Below the pieces are notes generated by a model. That model did no database searches, was not told the DNA's origin, and saw only the letters and a list, made by a program, of their open reading frames with translations. Of a stretch of DNA of 22,519 nt, positions 15,457-22,519 are shown one piece after another; position 1 is the stretch's first letter; the number at the start of each line of letters is the position of its first letter. The translations under genes and the position numbers were made by a program. This DNA is from Fidelibacterota bacterium 46_43. GTDB taxonomy: Bacteria > Fidelibacterota > Fidelibacteria > Fidelibacterales > Fidelibacteraceae. The stretch is from the NCBI GenBank assembly GCA_001509335.1, contig LGGY01000003.1, positions 1 through 22,519 of the forward strand. The letters run 5' to 3'.

Positions 15457-15696
15457 TTATTTTTCCGGAAGGTGGCTCTTATCTTTATAGGCAAGAGCAA
15501 TGGGCAAGAGCACAACATACCCCAGAACCAGCAATATAGGGCCGATTGTCAAAGACCATACATCGTTGGTCTCACCAATAGCCAGAGAAAAATAACCTAA
15601 AAGGATGCTGATAATACCTGCCGCAAAAAAATACAGGTTTTTCCGGGTTAGACCCATCCGGTCAAATATTTCCGATCTTTTACGTTCGTTTTTCAT
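15457..15696 (-). CDS. Small two-helix membrane protein (DUF3098-like)
   Basis: From the ATG at 15696 it has 79 aa: a basic N-terminus (MKNERKRSEIFDRMGLTRKN), a hydrophobic helix (YFFAAGIISILLGYFSLAIG), a short loop (ETNDVWS), and a second helix (IGPILLVLGYVVLLPIALAY) with a charged tail. This two-helix layout, including the .L.P..L.LGYV pattern in the second helix, resembles DUF3098 proteins seen in Bacteroidota relatives. No function is known for them. The longer frame to 15783 adds Cys-rich sequence that overlaps the promoter region of the divergent gene and is unlikely. There is no clear Shine-Dalgarno sequence, so the start is uncertain. Confidence 0.65.
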   Translation of the reverse strand: MKNERKRSEIFDRMGLTRKNLYFFAAGIISILLGYFSLAIGETNDVWSLTIGPILLVLGYVVLLPIALAYKDKSHLPEK

Positions 15697-15852
15697 AGTG
15701 GTGAATGTAAATAAATTGGTTAAAATATAACAGCAAAAAAGCCTGTCATAAACTGTACTACATAAACTAAAACCATGAATCAAAGAACAACAATCTCCCG
15801 GATTCCTCCCTTACCTAAGAATGCCAACTATACATGTAATCCTTGCAGGGTT

Positions 15853-16962
15853 ATGCATTCATGGGGTAGTCGTTTGGTGAATATATATCCCGGTCTGGTG
15901 CGTGGATTTGCCTTTATTTTTCTATTTTTACTTATTTTCGGGTGTAACAATCGCGAATCCTGGGATGAATCCTACGCACGCGGACAGATGTTATATCGTC
16001 AAGGCCATTACCAGGAAGCATTACGGCATGCATCGATATCTCTAAACGCTGCACGGCATTTTGAAGAAGTGGACCAATACAGAATTTTACAATCCCTTTA
16101 TCTTCTGGCTTCCATCAATGATCAATTAAAAAAGCATGAAACAGCCGATCATTTCTATTCCCGTTGTCTCTCCATGATTCGGGATCTGGATCAGGCAGAC
16201 ATCCAACAGACATATACCATTTACAGGGATTACAGTCGTTTTTTACATCGGCTGAATGATATCCGGGGCGCCCTTGCCATCAATGCCGAATTGCTGGAAT
16301 ATCTAAAAGCCCATAGGCATCGTGATCAAATTTCGCCGGAAAAACTGGGACAGCTATATTTTGACCAGGCTCTATATTATACAGCCTACGAAAAATATGA
16401 AAGTGCACTAAGCTATATACAATGGGCTGTTAAAATCCTGGAAAATCATTACGGAAGTACCTCACCCCGTTTGGTAGATCCACTATATCTGCTTTCTACC
16501 GTATACTATCATTTGGGAAATTATCATTTAGGCCGTCAGACCGCTGAGTTGGGATTAGAGATTGCCAGCAACAGACACGATGTTTCCAAACAAAAAGAAG
16601 CAAGACTCCTTATCATCGCCGCCAGGAATATGCGGGGTCAAAAGGCAGTACCCACCGCTCGAAATCACTACGAAGCGGCACTGAATCTTTTGGATCCGTC
16701 CACAGGTGTGTATACACCGGAACTGGAAAAGATTTACGGCGGATTATCAGAATTAAGCATGATATTGAATGAACCCCTTAAGGCTGTGAGTTACCAAATT
16801 CTTGCAGCAAATACCAGTGAGGCGTTATGGGGGAAAACACACAGCAACACCTTACGACAACTTGTTAAATTATCCGATTTATACCGTCATACGGGAGATG
16901 AAGAAAACGCACTCCGTATTGAATACGAAGTTCGTCAGCGCATATCATCATTGATCAACTGA
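15853..16962 (+). CDS. TPR-repeat lipoprotein
   Basis: The N-terminus carries a hydrophobic run FAFIFLFLLIFGC that ends in a lipobox-like IFGC, so the mature protein would begin with a lipidated cysteine and be membrane-anchored outside the cytoplasm. The rest (about 310 residues) is helical repeats of TPR/Kinesin-light-chain style, for example ARGQMLYRQGHYQEALRHASISLNAARHF and later QALYYTAYEKYESALSYIQWAVKILENHYG. This points to a scaffold or binding protein without an enzyme domain. The frame is open from an ATG at 15775, but those first 26 residues are polar and unlike a signal peptide; I prefer 15853, and GTG codons closer to the signal are also possible. Its 3' end overlaps ispG by 28 bp. 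Confidence 0.8.
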   Translation: MHSWGSRLVNIYPGLVRGFAFIFLFLLIFGCNNRESWDESYARGQMLYRQGHYQEALRHASISLNAARHFEEVDQYRILQSLYLLASINDQLKKHETADHFYSRCLSMIRDLDQADIQQTYTIYRDYSRFLHRLNDIRGALAINAELLEYLKAHRHRDQISPEKLGQLYFDQALYYTAYEKYESALSYIQWAVKILENHYGSTSPRLVDPLYLLSTVYYHLGNYHLGRQTAELGLEIASNRHDVSKQKEARLLIIAARNMRGQKAVPTARNHYEAALNLLDPSTGVYTPELEKIYGGLSELSMILNEPLKAVSYQILAANTSEALWGKTHSNTLRQLVKLSDLYRHTGDEENALRIEYEVRQRISSLIN

Positions 16963-18008
16963 TCAATTTCATCCAATACACGGGGAATGATATCCTTTTC
17001 AGCAATAATATCCTTTGCAACCCCATGAATATAGAGCCTTGCCTTACCCTTATCCAGACCTGCTATTCCGACATCCGCTTTCCGAGCTTCACCCGGACCG
17101 TTTACCACACAACCCATAATGGCTACCTTTATTGCCTCTTTAATATGTGAGGTACGGGCTTCTATTTCAGAGGCAATGCGGACAAGGTCAAAACTCATCC
17201 GTCCACAGGTCGGACAACTGATAAGGTTCACACCCTGCCGTTGAAATCCCAGTGCTTTTAATATCTGATAACCGGCTTTTACTTCATCCAGAGGATCTGA
17301 AGAGAGAGATACTCTTAACGTATCTCCAATGCCTTCTGCCAAAAGAGCCCCAATGCCGACAGCTGATTTTATGCTTCCACTGCCTTTAGGCCCTGCTTCC
17401 GTAACACCCAAATGAAGTGGAACATCATACTTCCCGGCAAATAAACGGTTCGCTTCAATCATCATGGAAACATTTGATGATTTCAGGGCAACAATCACAT
17501 CCTCAAATCCATAGTCATAACAAATCTTCAGATGTTTCTCACCGCTTTCAACCATTCCCTGAGCTGTGGGTTCACCGTATTTCTCCATAACATCCCGTTC
17601 CAGAGAGCCGGAATTCACACCGATCCGGATAGGAATTTTTGCCGCTTCACAAGCCCTCAATACTTCCCGGATCCGTTCACTGCTTCCAATATTTCCAGGA
17701 TTGATCCGGATTTTTTGCACACCGGAATCCACTGCCATCAGGGCCAGATGATAATCGAAGTGAATATCAGCCACCAATGGAATGGATATGCGTTTCAAAA
17801 TCGCCGGTAAAGCCTTTGCTGAGGCTTTGTCGGGAACGGTTACCCGTACAATGGAGCATCCTGCTTCTTCAAGGTGGTGTATCTGGGAAACTGTTTGGTC
17901 AATATCAGTGGTCAGAGTGTTCACCATACTCTGAACCGAAATGGGGGCATCACCACCAACACCAACATTACCAACCTGCACTAGACGGGTTTTACGTCGT
18001 GAGAACAT
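16935..18008 (-). CDS. ispG: 4-hydroxy-3-methylbut-2-enyl diphosphate synthase (IspG/GcpE)
   Basis: This is the penultimate step of the MEP isoprenoid pathway: reductive ring opening of MEcPP to HMBPP, using a 4Fe-4S cluster and ferredoxin or flavodoxin electrons. The 357-aa protein is the short bacterial form: a TIM barrel (about 1-250, with PISVQSMVNTLTTD and GNIGSSERIREV) plus the cluster domain. C265 and C268 (CPTCGR) and C300 (MGCVVNGPGEA) bind the cluster, with E307 as the fourth ligand, matching E. coli C270/C273/C305/E312. GGAAGAG precedes the ATG, which lies 12 bp after the dprA stop, so the two genes are probably co-transcribed. The end overlaps the TPR gene. Confidence 0.98.
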   Translation of the reverse strand: MFSRRKTRLVQVGNVGVGGDAPISVQSMVNTLTTDIDQTVSQIHHLEEAGCSIVRVTVPDKASAKALPAILKRISIPLVADIHFDYHLALMAVDSGVQKIRINPGNIGSSERIREVLRACEAAKIPIRIGVNSGSLERDVMEKYGEPTAQGMVESGEKHLKICYDYGFEDVIVALKSSNVSMMIEANRLFAGKYDVPLHLGVTEAGPKGSGSIKSAVGIGALLAEGIGDTLRVSLSSDPLDEVKAGYQILKALGFQRQGVNLISCPTCGRMSFDLVRIASEIEARTSHIKEAIKVAIMGCVVNGPGEARKADVGIAGLDKGKARLYIHGVAKDIIAEKDIIPRVLDEIDQLINDDMR

Positions 18009-18020
18009 GACATCTCTTCC

Positions 18021-19112
18021 CTATATTTTCCGAATATAGAATTTACCCGGTAACTGTTGAATATATCCTTTTAATTCCAATTGGAGAAGCACACTCATCA
18101 ATTTTCCATGATCGAGCCGTGTTTTTTCCAGGATTTGATCCACATGTACCGGCTCACGGTTTAAACAATCCATAACAGCCCTTCCCGTCTCAGTCATGTT
18201 TTCCATTTCTGCCGCTTCCACCAGGAGATTCATTTGGGATGCTTTGGATTTCAGGACGGGTAGTTCGTCAAGGATATCCTCAAATTTTTCAACCAGTTTA
18301 GCCCCGCTTTTAATCAGCCGGTGGCAACCTTCGTGATGGCCGGACAACACATTCCCCGGAACGGCAAAGACCTCGCGGTTTTGTTCATTGGCACTGTAGG
18401 CTGTGGCAAGGGCACCACTGGAATCACCGGCCTGGGTCACAATCACACCTCTACACAATCCACTGATCAGGCGGTTTCTCCGGACAAAACACCCTGGTGT
18501 GGTTTTATGTCCCACAATAAATTCCGATAATATAACCCCGTTTTGCGAAATCTGACGGGCTAAAGCCTTATTTTCAGCAGGATAAATGATATGGGGTGGT
18601 GTACCTAAAACGGCAATGGTCCGCTTTTGGGCACGGACAGCCGTATAATGGGCAATAGAATCCACACCTTTTGCCAATCCACTGACCAACGTGATGTTCA
18701 AATCCACGGCAGCCTGAGCCAATTCCCGGGTTATCCGCTTTCCATAGACATCCGGATGGCGGGTCCCTACGATGGCAAGGGCATTCCGGTCCGACGAATC
18801 CCATTCACCCATACAGGTCAGAATAGGCGGTGGATCATAAATATGCTTTAAAATATCGGGATATATCGGATCCTCATAAGAGATGATTCGGGCTCCGCTC
18901 TTTTTCACCCAGCGATGATGCATGTCATAAAATTTTTCATAATTTCTTCTCCGGACGGATTGCACAAGCTGACCGGGCAGGGTGTTGTCTCCACTTTCCA
19001 GATGTACAAGAATCGCCTCAGGAGTTTTGCAGCGCTCCAGAAGTGTTCGGAAAAGGCGCGGCCCCATCCCTTCCACGCACATAACCTTTAGAATACTTTG
19101 AGGATCAAACAT
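18021..19112 (-). CDS. dprA: DNA-processing protein DprA (Smf)
   Basis: DprA binds incoming single-stranded DNA and loads RecA during natural transformation; the gene is also found in many bacteria not known to be competent. The 363-aa protein has all three usual parts: an N-terminal SAM/HhH-like region (1-65, VEGMGPRLFRTLLERC), the Rossmann-like DprA core (about 75-285) with AIVGTRHP (113-120), SGLAKGVDSIAH (144-155) and FVRRNRLISGLC (209-220), and a winged-helix domain (about 305-363). No Shine-Dalgarno sequence is obvious before the ATG. A 68-bp A+T-rich gap separates it from obgE, so dprA-ispG may have its own promoter. Confidence 0.97.
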   Translation of the reverse strand: MFDPQSILKVMCVEGMGPRLFRTLLERCKTPEAILVHLESGDNTLPGQLVQSVRRRNYEKFYDMHHRWVKKSGARIISYEDPIYPDILKHIYDPPPILTCMGEWDSSDRNALAIVGTRHPDVYGKRITRELAQAAVDLNITLVSGLAKGVDSIAHYTAVRAQKRTIAVLGTPPHIIYPAENKALARQISQNGVILSEFIVGHKTTPGCFVRRNRLISGLCRGVIVTQAGDSSGALATAYSANEQNREVFAVPGNVLSGHHEGCHRLIKSGAKLVEKFEDILDELPVLKSKASQMNLLVEAAEMENMTETGRAVMDCLNREPVHVDQILEKTRLDHGKLMSVLLQLELKGYIQQLPGKFYIRKI

Positions 19113-19132
19113 GCAGAAATCTAAGAAATGAA

Positions 19133-19148
19133 TTTTTTAATTAAAAAA
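19133..19148. repeat. A+T palindrome in the obgE-dprA spacer
   Basis: TTTTTTAATTAAAAAA is a perfect 16-bp palindrome in the only sizeable gap of the housekeeping run. It could form a weak hairpin with a T run after obgE, act as an AT-rich promoter element for dprA, or simply reflect base composition. Confidence 0.35.
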
Positions 19149-19180
19149 TAATTCAGTATTTACAATATTTTTTGATACTA

Positions 19181-20149
19181 TTATAATATATTGTTTATCT
19201 GATGGATGAGGGTGTTTAAATTCCGCTTTGTGACGGCTGAAATGGTAAACATATCCTTCAGAAAGCGTTTTTCAGCTGCCATTTTTTCTTCCGTTTCATG
19301 ATCACACTTTGAAAAAACCACTATCCGACTTTTTTCAAGTAATTGGGGATCAAAGGCCTTCAATTCATCGAGAAGGGTCTGATAGCTTTCTTGCGGGTTT
19401 TCATCATGAATATCAATCAAAAAGACAAGTATCCGGGTCCTCTCAATATGTTTTAAAAAGCGATCACCCAGACCCTTCCCGTCATGTGCCCCGCGAATGA
19501 GTCCCGGAATATCGGCCATGACAAATGATTTATACTCTCCATATTTGACGATACCCAGATTTGGGACCAGAGTGGTAAAGGGATAATCGGCGATTTTCGG
19601 TTTTGCAGCGGAGAGAACGGACAAAAGGGTGCTTTTTCCGGTATTGGGGAATCCCACCAGCCCCACATCTGCCAACACTTTCAGTTCTAGCTGAATTTTC
19701 TTGAATTCTCCTGCTGTTCCGGGATTGGCATGTCTGGGGACTCTGTTCACGGAGGATGCAAAATGCTGATTACCCCAACCGCCGCTGCCACCCCGGGCAA
19801 CAACCACCTCCTGCCCTTCTTCAACCAGATCTGCAATAAGTTCATGGTTTACAGCATCTCTTACCAGTGTCCCGGCGGGCACACGAATCACAACAGACTT
19901 GCCTTTTTGGCCTGAACAGTTATTTCCCTGTCCCGGCTTTCCGTTTCCGGCATGATATTTCTTATGGTACCGCACATCCTGGAGGGTATGGAGTTGTGTC
20001 GTAGCCCGGATAATCACGTGACCGCCGTCTCCACCGTCTCCACCGTCAGGTCCTCCCTTGGGGATATATTTTTCCCGACGGAAACTAACACATCCATCTC
20101 CACCCTTACCGGCCTGAACCTGAATTTCTGTAAAATCAACAAAGTTCAT
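19181..20149 (-). CDS. obgE: GTPase ObgE/CgtA, short form without C-terminal domain
   Basis: Essential ribosome-associated GTPase that takes part in large-subunit assembly and stress control. The 322-aa protein has the glycine-rich Obg fold (1-158, with GGPDGGDGGDGGHV) and a G domain: G1 is GFPNTGKST (166-174), switch I PFTT, G3 is DIPG (213-216), G4 is SKCD (280-283) and G5 is SAV (304-306). G4 is usually NKxD; the serine here is unusual. The protein stops right after the G domain, so it lacks the variable C-terminal OCT domain of longer Obg proteins (E. coli has 390 aa). The start overlaps the stop of the zinc-ribbon gene as ATGA. Confidence 0.97.
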   Translation of the reverse strand: MNFVDFTEIQVQAGKGGDGCVSFRREKYIPKGGPDGGDGGDGGHVIIRATTQLHTLQDVRYHKKYHAGNGKPGQGNNCSGQKGKSVVIRVPAGTLVRDAVNHELIADLVEEGQEVVVARGGSGGWGNQHFASSVNRVPRHANPGTAGEFKKIQLELKVLADVGLVGFPNTGKSTLLSVLSAAKPKIADYPFTTLVPNLGIVKYGEYKSFVMADIPGLIRGAHDGKGLGDRFLKHIERTRILVFLIDIHDENPQESYQTLLDELKAFDPQLLEKSRIVVFSKCDHETEEKMAAEKRFLKDMFTISAVTKRNLNTLIHQINNIL

Positions 20150-20412
20150 CTTTTGTGATCCGTACAGGGTGTAGCATTTTTTTCTGTATCATTTTTCGGC
20201 GTTTTTTTTTCCACCTGCGGGGATTGCAATTTTTTTCTGTAATCATTCACATAAAAGCCCTCCCCTTTCAGGATAAAACCAGCACCAGGTGATAACAACC
20301 TGACAAGGTTTCCTCTGCAATTCTGACATCGCTTTAAGGGAGGATCGCTCATCTTCTGGAACACTTCGGAAATTTCCCCGCATTTTTCGCACTGATAACG
20401 ATATGTGGGCAT
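20146..20412 (-). CDS. FmdB-type zinc-ribbon protein
   Basis: An 88-aa protein beginning MPTYRYQCEKCGE with a four-cysteine zinc ribbon (two CxxC pairs about 18 residues apart) and MSDPPLKRC between them: the FmdB/putative regulatory protein family. After a short GFYVNDY segment typical of the family comes a low-complexity lysine-rich tail. The role of these proteins is not established. I start at the second of two adjacent ATGs because GAGG lies 6 nt before it; it touches the pta stop (TGATG). The end overlaps the obgE start by 4 bp. Confidence 0.92.
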   Translation of the reverse strand: MPTYRYQCEKCGEISEVFQKMSDPPLKRCQNCRGNLVRLLSPGAGFILKGEGFYVNDYRKKLQSPQVEKKTPKNDTEKNATPCTDHKR

Positions 20413-21407
20413 CATTTACCTCTGCTTAAAGTTTGAAGCGCTGTAACAGCAGCCAGATTAACAATATCTTCCGCACTGCAGCCTCTGGACAGATCATGCA
20501 TGGGTTTTTTCAGTCCCTGGAGAACCGGACCGACCGCTTCATAGCCTGCCAGGCGCTGAACAAGCTTATAGCCAATATTTCCTGCATTGAGATCGGGGAA
20601 AATCAATACATTCGCATGACCGGCCACAGGACTCCCGGGTGCCTTTTTTTCTCCAATCTCCGGTACAATAGATGCATCCACCTGGAGTTCGCCGTCAATT
20701 TTCAAATCAGGATATTTATCTTGAGCAATTTTCAAAGCCCGTTCCACTTTGTACACCAGATCGTGGGCCGCGCTGCCTTTTGTGGAAAAACTTAAAAGAG
20801 AGACAACCGGCTCTACATTAAAAATCTGCTGATGGGTCATGGCGGTGGCATACGCTATATCTGCCAGTTGCTCGCTGTTCGGATCTGGATTCACAGCACA
20901 ATCTGCAAAGGAATAGATTTTATCTCCATCCGGCGAAAACATGAGAAAATCACTGGACATAAGGGAAATCCCGGGTTTGGTTTTCACAACAGTGACAGCG
21001 GCTCTGATCACATGGGATGTGGCATTGGCCGCCCCGCTGATACAGGCATCTGCCAGATCTTTCCGCAACATCATGGCTCCGAAAAATGTTGTGTCTTTCA
21101 CTGCATCCAGGGCGTCTTCGGTGCTGATCCCTTTTTTCTTTCGAAGTTCATAAAATTCCCGGCCGAAATCTTCAAGATATTCACTATCCAGGGGATTGAT
21201 CATCCGCAAAGCATTGAGTTTGATACCCGCACCGGATGCCGTTTTCAAAATCTGGTTTTCATCTCCCAAAACAGTCACACGTGCAATATGCTCTTTTTCA
21301 ATGGTCATGGCGGCCTGTAACACACGGGGGTCATTCCCTTCGGGAAGTACAAGATGAATATCGGTTTCTTCTATGGCACGTTTTCTGATGTGTTCAAGTG
21401 GATTCAT
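20412..21407 (-). CDS. pta: Phosphate acetyltransferase
   Basis: Interconverts acetyl-CoA plus phosphate and acetyl phosphate plus CoA. The 331-aa length fits the short, catalytic-domain-only class (Clostridium/Methanosarcina type). Family segments visible are LPEGNDPRVLQAA near the N-terminus, DACISGAANATSHVIRAA, and the C-terminal SPVAGHANVLIFPDLNAGNIGYKLVQRLAG, the hallmark PTA_PTB motif. The choice of Pta over Ptb (phosphate butyryltransferase) rests on the N-terminal part and overall pattern and is likely but not proven. The ATG overlaps the coaD stop (ATGA); AGAGGAG lies 11 nt upstream. No acetate kinase gene is next to it. It fits a role in acetate formation with ATP yield if ackA exists elsewhere. 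Confidence 0.94.
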   Translation of the reverse strand: MNPLEHIRKRAIEETDIHLVLPEGNDPRVLQAAMTIEKEHIARVTVLGDENQILKTASGAGIKLNALRMINPLDSEYLEDFGREFYELRKKKGISTEDALDAVKDTTFFGAMMLRKDLADACISGAANATSHVIRAAVTVVKTKPGISLMSSDFLMFSPDGDKIYSFADCAVNPDPNSEQLADIAYATAMTHQQIFNVEPVVSLLSFSTKGSAAHDLVYKVERALKIAQDKYPDLKIDGELQVDASIVPEIGEKKAPGSPVAGHANVLIFPDLNAGNIGYKLVQRLAGYEAVGPVLQGLKKPMHDLSRGCSAEDIVNLAAVTALQTLSRGK

Positions 21408-21892
21408 TTTTTGAATTTCTCCTCTAGTTTCTGTTTGACAAATTTCGGCACAAAGGGGGATACATCTCCCCGGAAAGAGGCAATTTCCCGGACAACGGAA
21501 GAACTGAGATAGGTATTTTTTTCTGTTGGCATTAAAAAAACGGTTTCAGTGTTTTTACCGATTTTCCGATTAATCAATGCCATTTGAAACTCATATTCAA
21601 AATCGGAAACAGCCCTAAGACCGCGTATAAGCGCCACTGCATTCATTTTTTCTGAAAAACGGGCGCTGAGTCCCTGAAAAGTTACCACTTCCACCTGCTT
21701 TAGATGTTCCGTGGATTTTTCCACCATCTCTTTCCGTTCGTTTACACTGAAAAGAGCTGTTTTGTTTTTATTTATCGCAATAGCGACAATCACCTTATCA
21801 AAAAGATTTGCGGCTCTTTCAATGATATCCAGGTGACCATAAGTGATGGGATCAAAAGTCCCGGGATACACGGCAACCCGTTCATTTTTCAT
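21404..21892 (-). CDS. coaD: Phosphopantetheine adenylyltransferase (PPAT)
   Basis: Fourth step of CoA synthesis, joining ATP and 4'-phosphopantetheine to make dephospho-CoA. From the ATG at 21892 (AGGAG 9 nt upstream) the protein has 162 aa, the usual CoaD length; an upstream GTG at 21913 would add 7 residues and overlap rsmD further. The nucleotidyltransferase motif is YPGTFDPITYGH (9-20, with H20 in the HxGH-like site), then ALIRGLRAVSDFEYE and the C-terminal YLSSSVVREIA. The gene follows rsmD, a widely conserved pairing, with an 11-bp overlap. Confidence 0.98.
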   Translation of the reverse strand: MKNERVAVYPGTFDPITYGHLDIIERAANLFDKVIVAIAINKNKTALFSVNERKEMVEKSTEHLKQVEVVTFQGLSARFSEKMNAVALIRGLRAVSDFEYEFQMALINRKIGKNTETVFLMPTEKNTYLSSSVVREIASFRGDVSPFVPKFVKQKLEEKFKK

Positions 21893-22412
21893 AAATCCGG
21901 ACTCCTGTTTCACCGAATACTTTTTCTTTTACCATGTTCATATCCGTCAGGATCTGATTTGTTTCACGGATCGAAAACTCCAGAATAAACAATCCCCCTT
22001 CTTTCAGGGCTGTTGAAACACTCTGAAAGAATGACGCGTCCAGCCTGAGCTTGTATGGCGGGTCTGCCAAAATCCGGTCATAATGCTCTGTATAATGTGA
22101 ACAAAAGGTTCGAGCATTCATTTTGAAACGGCGTATTTCCTTGTGGTCAAGGTCCAATTTTGCCATATTTTCAGTAATCATCCGGATAGACAGGGGATGT
22201 TTATCCACAAAATCCACAGATGCAGCTCCCCGTGACAATGCTTCCAGACCGAGAGAACCTGAGCCTGCGAAAAGATCCGCCACTGTCTTCCCTTCCCAGT
22301 CCCGAATGACATTAAAAATGTATTCTTTTACTTTATCGGATGTAGGGCGGAGCTCATACCCCGGTGTTTTGATCACCAGACCGCCAAATTCTCCGGATAT
22401 AATTCTGGGCAT
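21882..22412 (-). CDS. rsmD: 16S rRNA (guanine966-N2)-methyltransferase
   Basis: SAM-dependent methylation of G966 in 16S rRNA. The 176-aa protein begins with PRIISGEFGGLVIKTP and RPTSDKVKEYIFNVI, the RsmD family N-terminus. It has SAM motif I VADLFAGSGSLGLEALSRGA (about 44-63) and the catalytic DPPY in ILADPPYKL, used by N2-guanine and N6-adenine methyltransferases. The ATG overlaps the stop of the preceding gene (TAATG), and coaD follows directly. Confidence 0.97.
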   Translation of the reverse strand: MPRIISGEFGGLVIKTPGYELRPTSDKVKEYIFNVIRDWEGKTVADLFAGSGSLGLEALSRGAASVDFVDKHPLSIRMITENMAKLDLDHKEIRRFKMNARTFCSHYTEHYDRILADPPYKLRLDASFFQSVSTALKEGGLFILEFSIRETNQILTDMNMVKEKVFGETGVRIYEK

Positions 22413-22519
22413 TACTCTTTTTCATATAACGAGACAAACAGCGTCATTTTTAGCGGATCCGGATACGAGTCCGAAAGTCTGCGGCCTGCAATGACCTTAG
22501 TAATAGTAAATGTTGCGGG
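22412..22519 (-). CDS. 3' end of an unidentified gene upstream of rsmD
   Basis: Only the last 35 codons and the TAA stop lie in the window; the frame is open to the edge and the stop shares one base with the rsmD ATG (TAATG). The peptide ends with AGRRLSDSYPDPLKMTLFVS followed by LYEKE. I do not recognise a family. In many genomes recG or another repair/replication gene precedes rsmD, but this tail gives no support for a specific call. Confidence 0.6.
   Translation of the reverse strand, partial: PATFTITKVIAGRRLSDSYPDPLKMTLFVSLYEKE

Noticed and set aside
19133..19180. Intrinsic terminator after obgE from the TTTTTTAATTAAAAAA palindrome
   Set aside because: The stem is purely A-T and too unstable for a convincing terminator.
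1..22519. Frequent CCGGA/TCCGG words as possible DNA-uptake signals, given that dprA is present
   Set aside because: They occur mostly inside genes and are explained by favoured CGG, CCG, GGA and TCC codons; a count against a codon-shuffled control would be needed to claim more.

Overview
The window reads as ordinary bacterial chromosome, densely coded and of moderate G+C, with no rRNA, tRNA, insertion sequence, phage gene or CRISPR array that I can see. The gene content suggests an anaerobic, amino-acid-fermenting, Gram-negative type bacterium: a lipoprotein signal, ferredoxin-linked 2-oxoacid oxidation, acyl-CoA/acetate enzymes and the MEP isoprenoid pathway. Something near the Bacteroidota/Marinimicrobia/Cloacimonadota/Calditrichota group would fit, but no phylogenetic marker here settles it.

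Layout. Positions 1-2614 (minus strand) hold a MoxR-type AAA+ ATPase, cut by the window edge, preceded in its operon by a secreted coiled-coil/TPR protein. A 324-bp divergent spacer follows, carrying an excellent sigma-54 (-24/-12) promoter match. Positions 2939-12275 (plus strand) form a catabolic block: a methionine-gamma-lyase-like enzyme, glutamate dehydrogenase, an orphan PEP/pyruvate-binding (PPDK N-domain) protein, an acetyl-CoA hydrolase/CoA-transferase, and a three-gene VOR/KOR-type 2-oxoacid:ferredoxin oxidoreductase whose beta and gamma subunits are fused. Strong intrinsic terminators follow gdh and the oxidoreductase operon. A universal stress protein gene has its own promoter at 12365-12393.

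Positions 12872-15696 (minus) contain a small two-helix membrane protein, a HAD phosphatase, a RimL-type acetyltransferase and an MFS transporter. A lone TPR lipoprotein gene runs on the plus strand at 15853-16962 and overlaps ispG tail to tail. Positions 16935-22519 (minus) are a compact housekeeping run, read from the right: an unidentified 3' gene end, rsmD, coaD, pta, an fmdB-type zinc ribbon gene, obgE, then dprA and ispG. Most junctions from rsmD to obgE are short overlaps, several of ATGA type.

Working together (inference): methionine gamma-lyase gives 2-oxobutyrate plus ammonia, and glutamate dehydrogenase regenerates 2-oxoglutarate for transamination of other amino acids. The VOR-type enzyme oxidises the resulting 2-oxoacids to acyl-CoA with reduced ferredoxin, and the CoA-transferase (and Pta elsewhere in the window) handles the acyl-CoA. 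The most interesting signal is regulatory. The lyase gene and the CoA-transferase gene each have a sigma-54-type promoter (the second with one mismatch in the -12 element). Upstream of each lies the same 14-bp box followed by CTTTGT, so an enhancer-dependent amino-acid-fermentation regulon is a testable idea. Several longest-ORF starts look wrong, and I moved them to starts supported by Shine-Dalgarno sequences or by promoter position.
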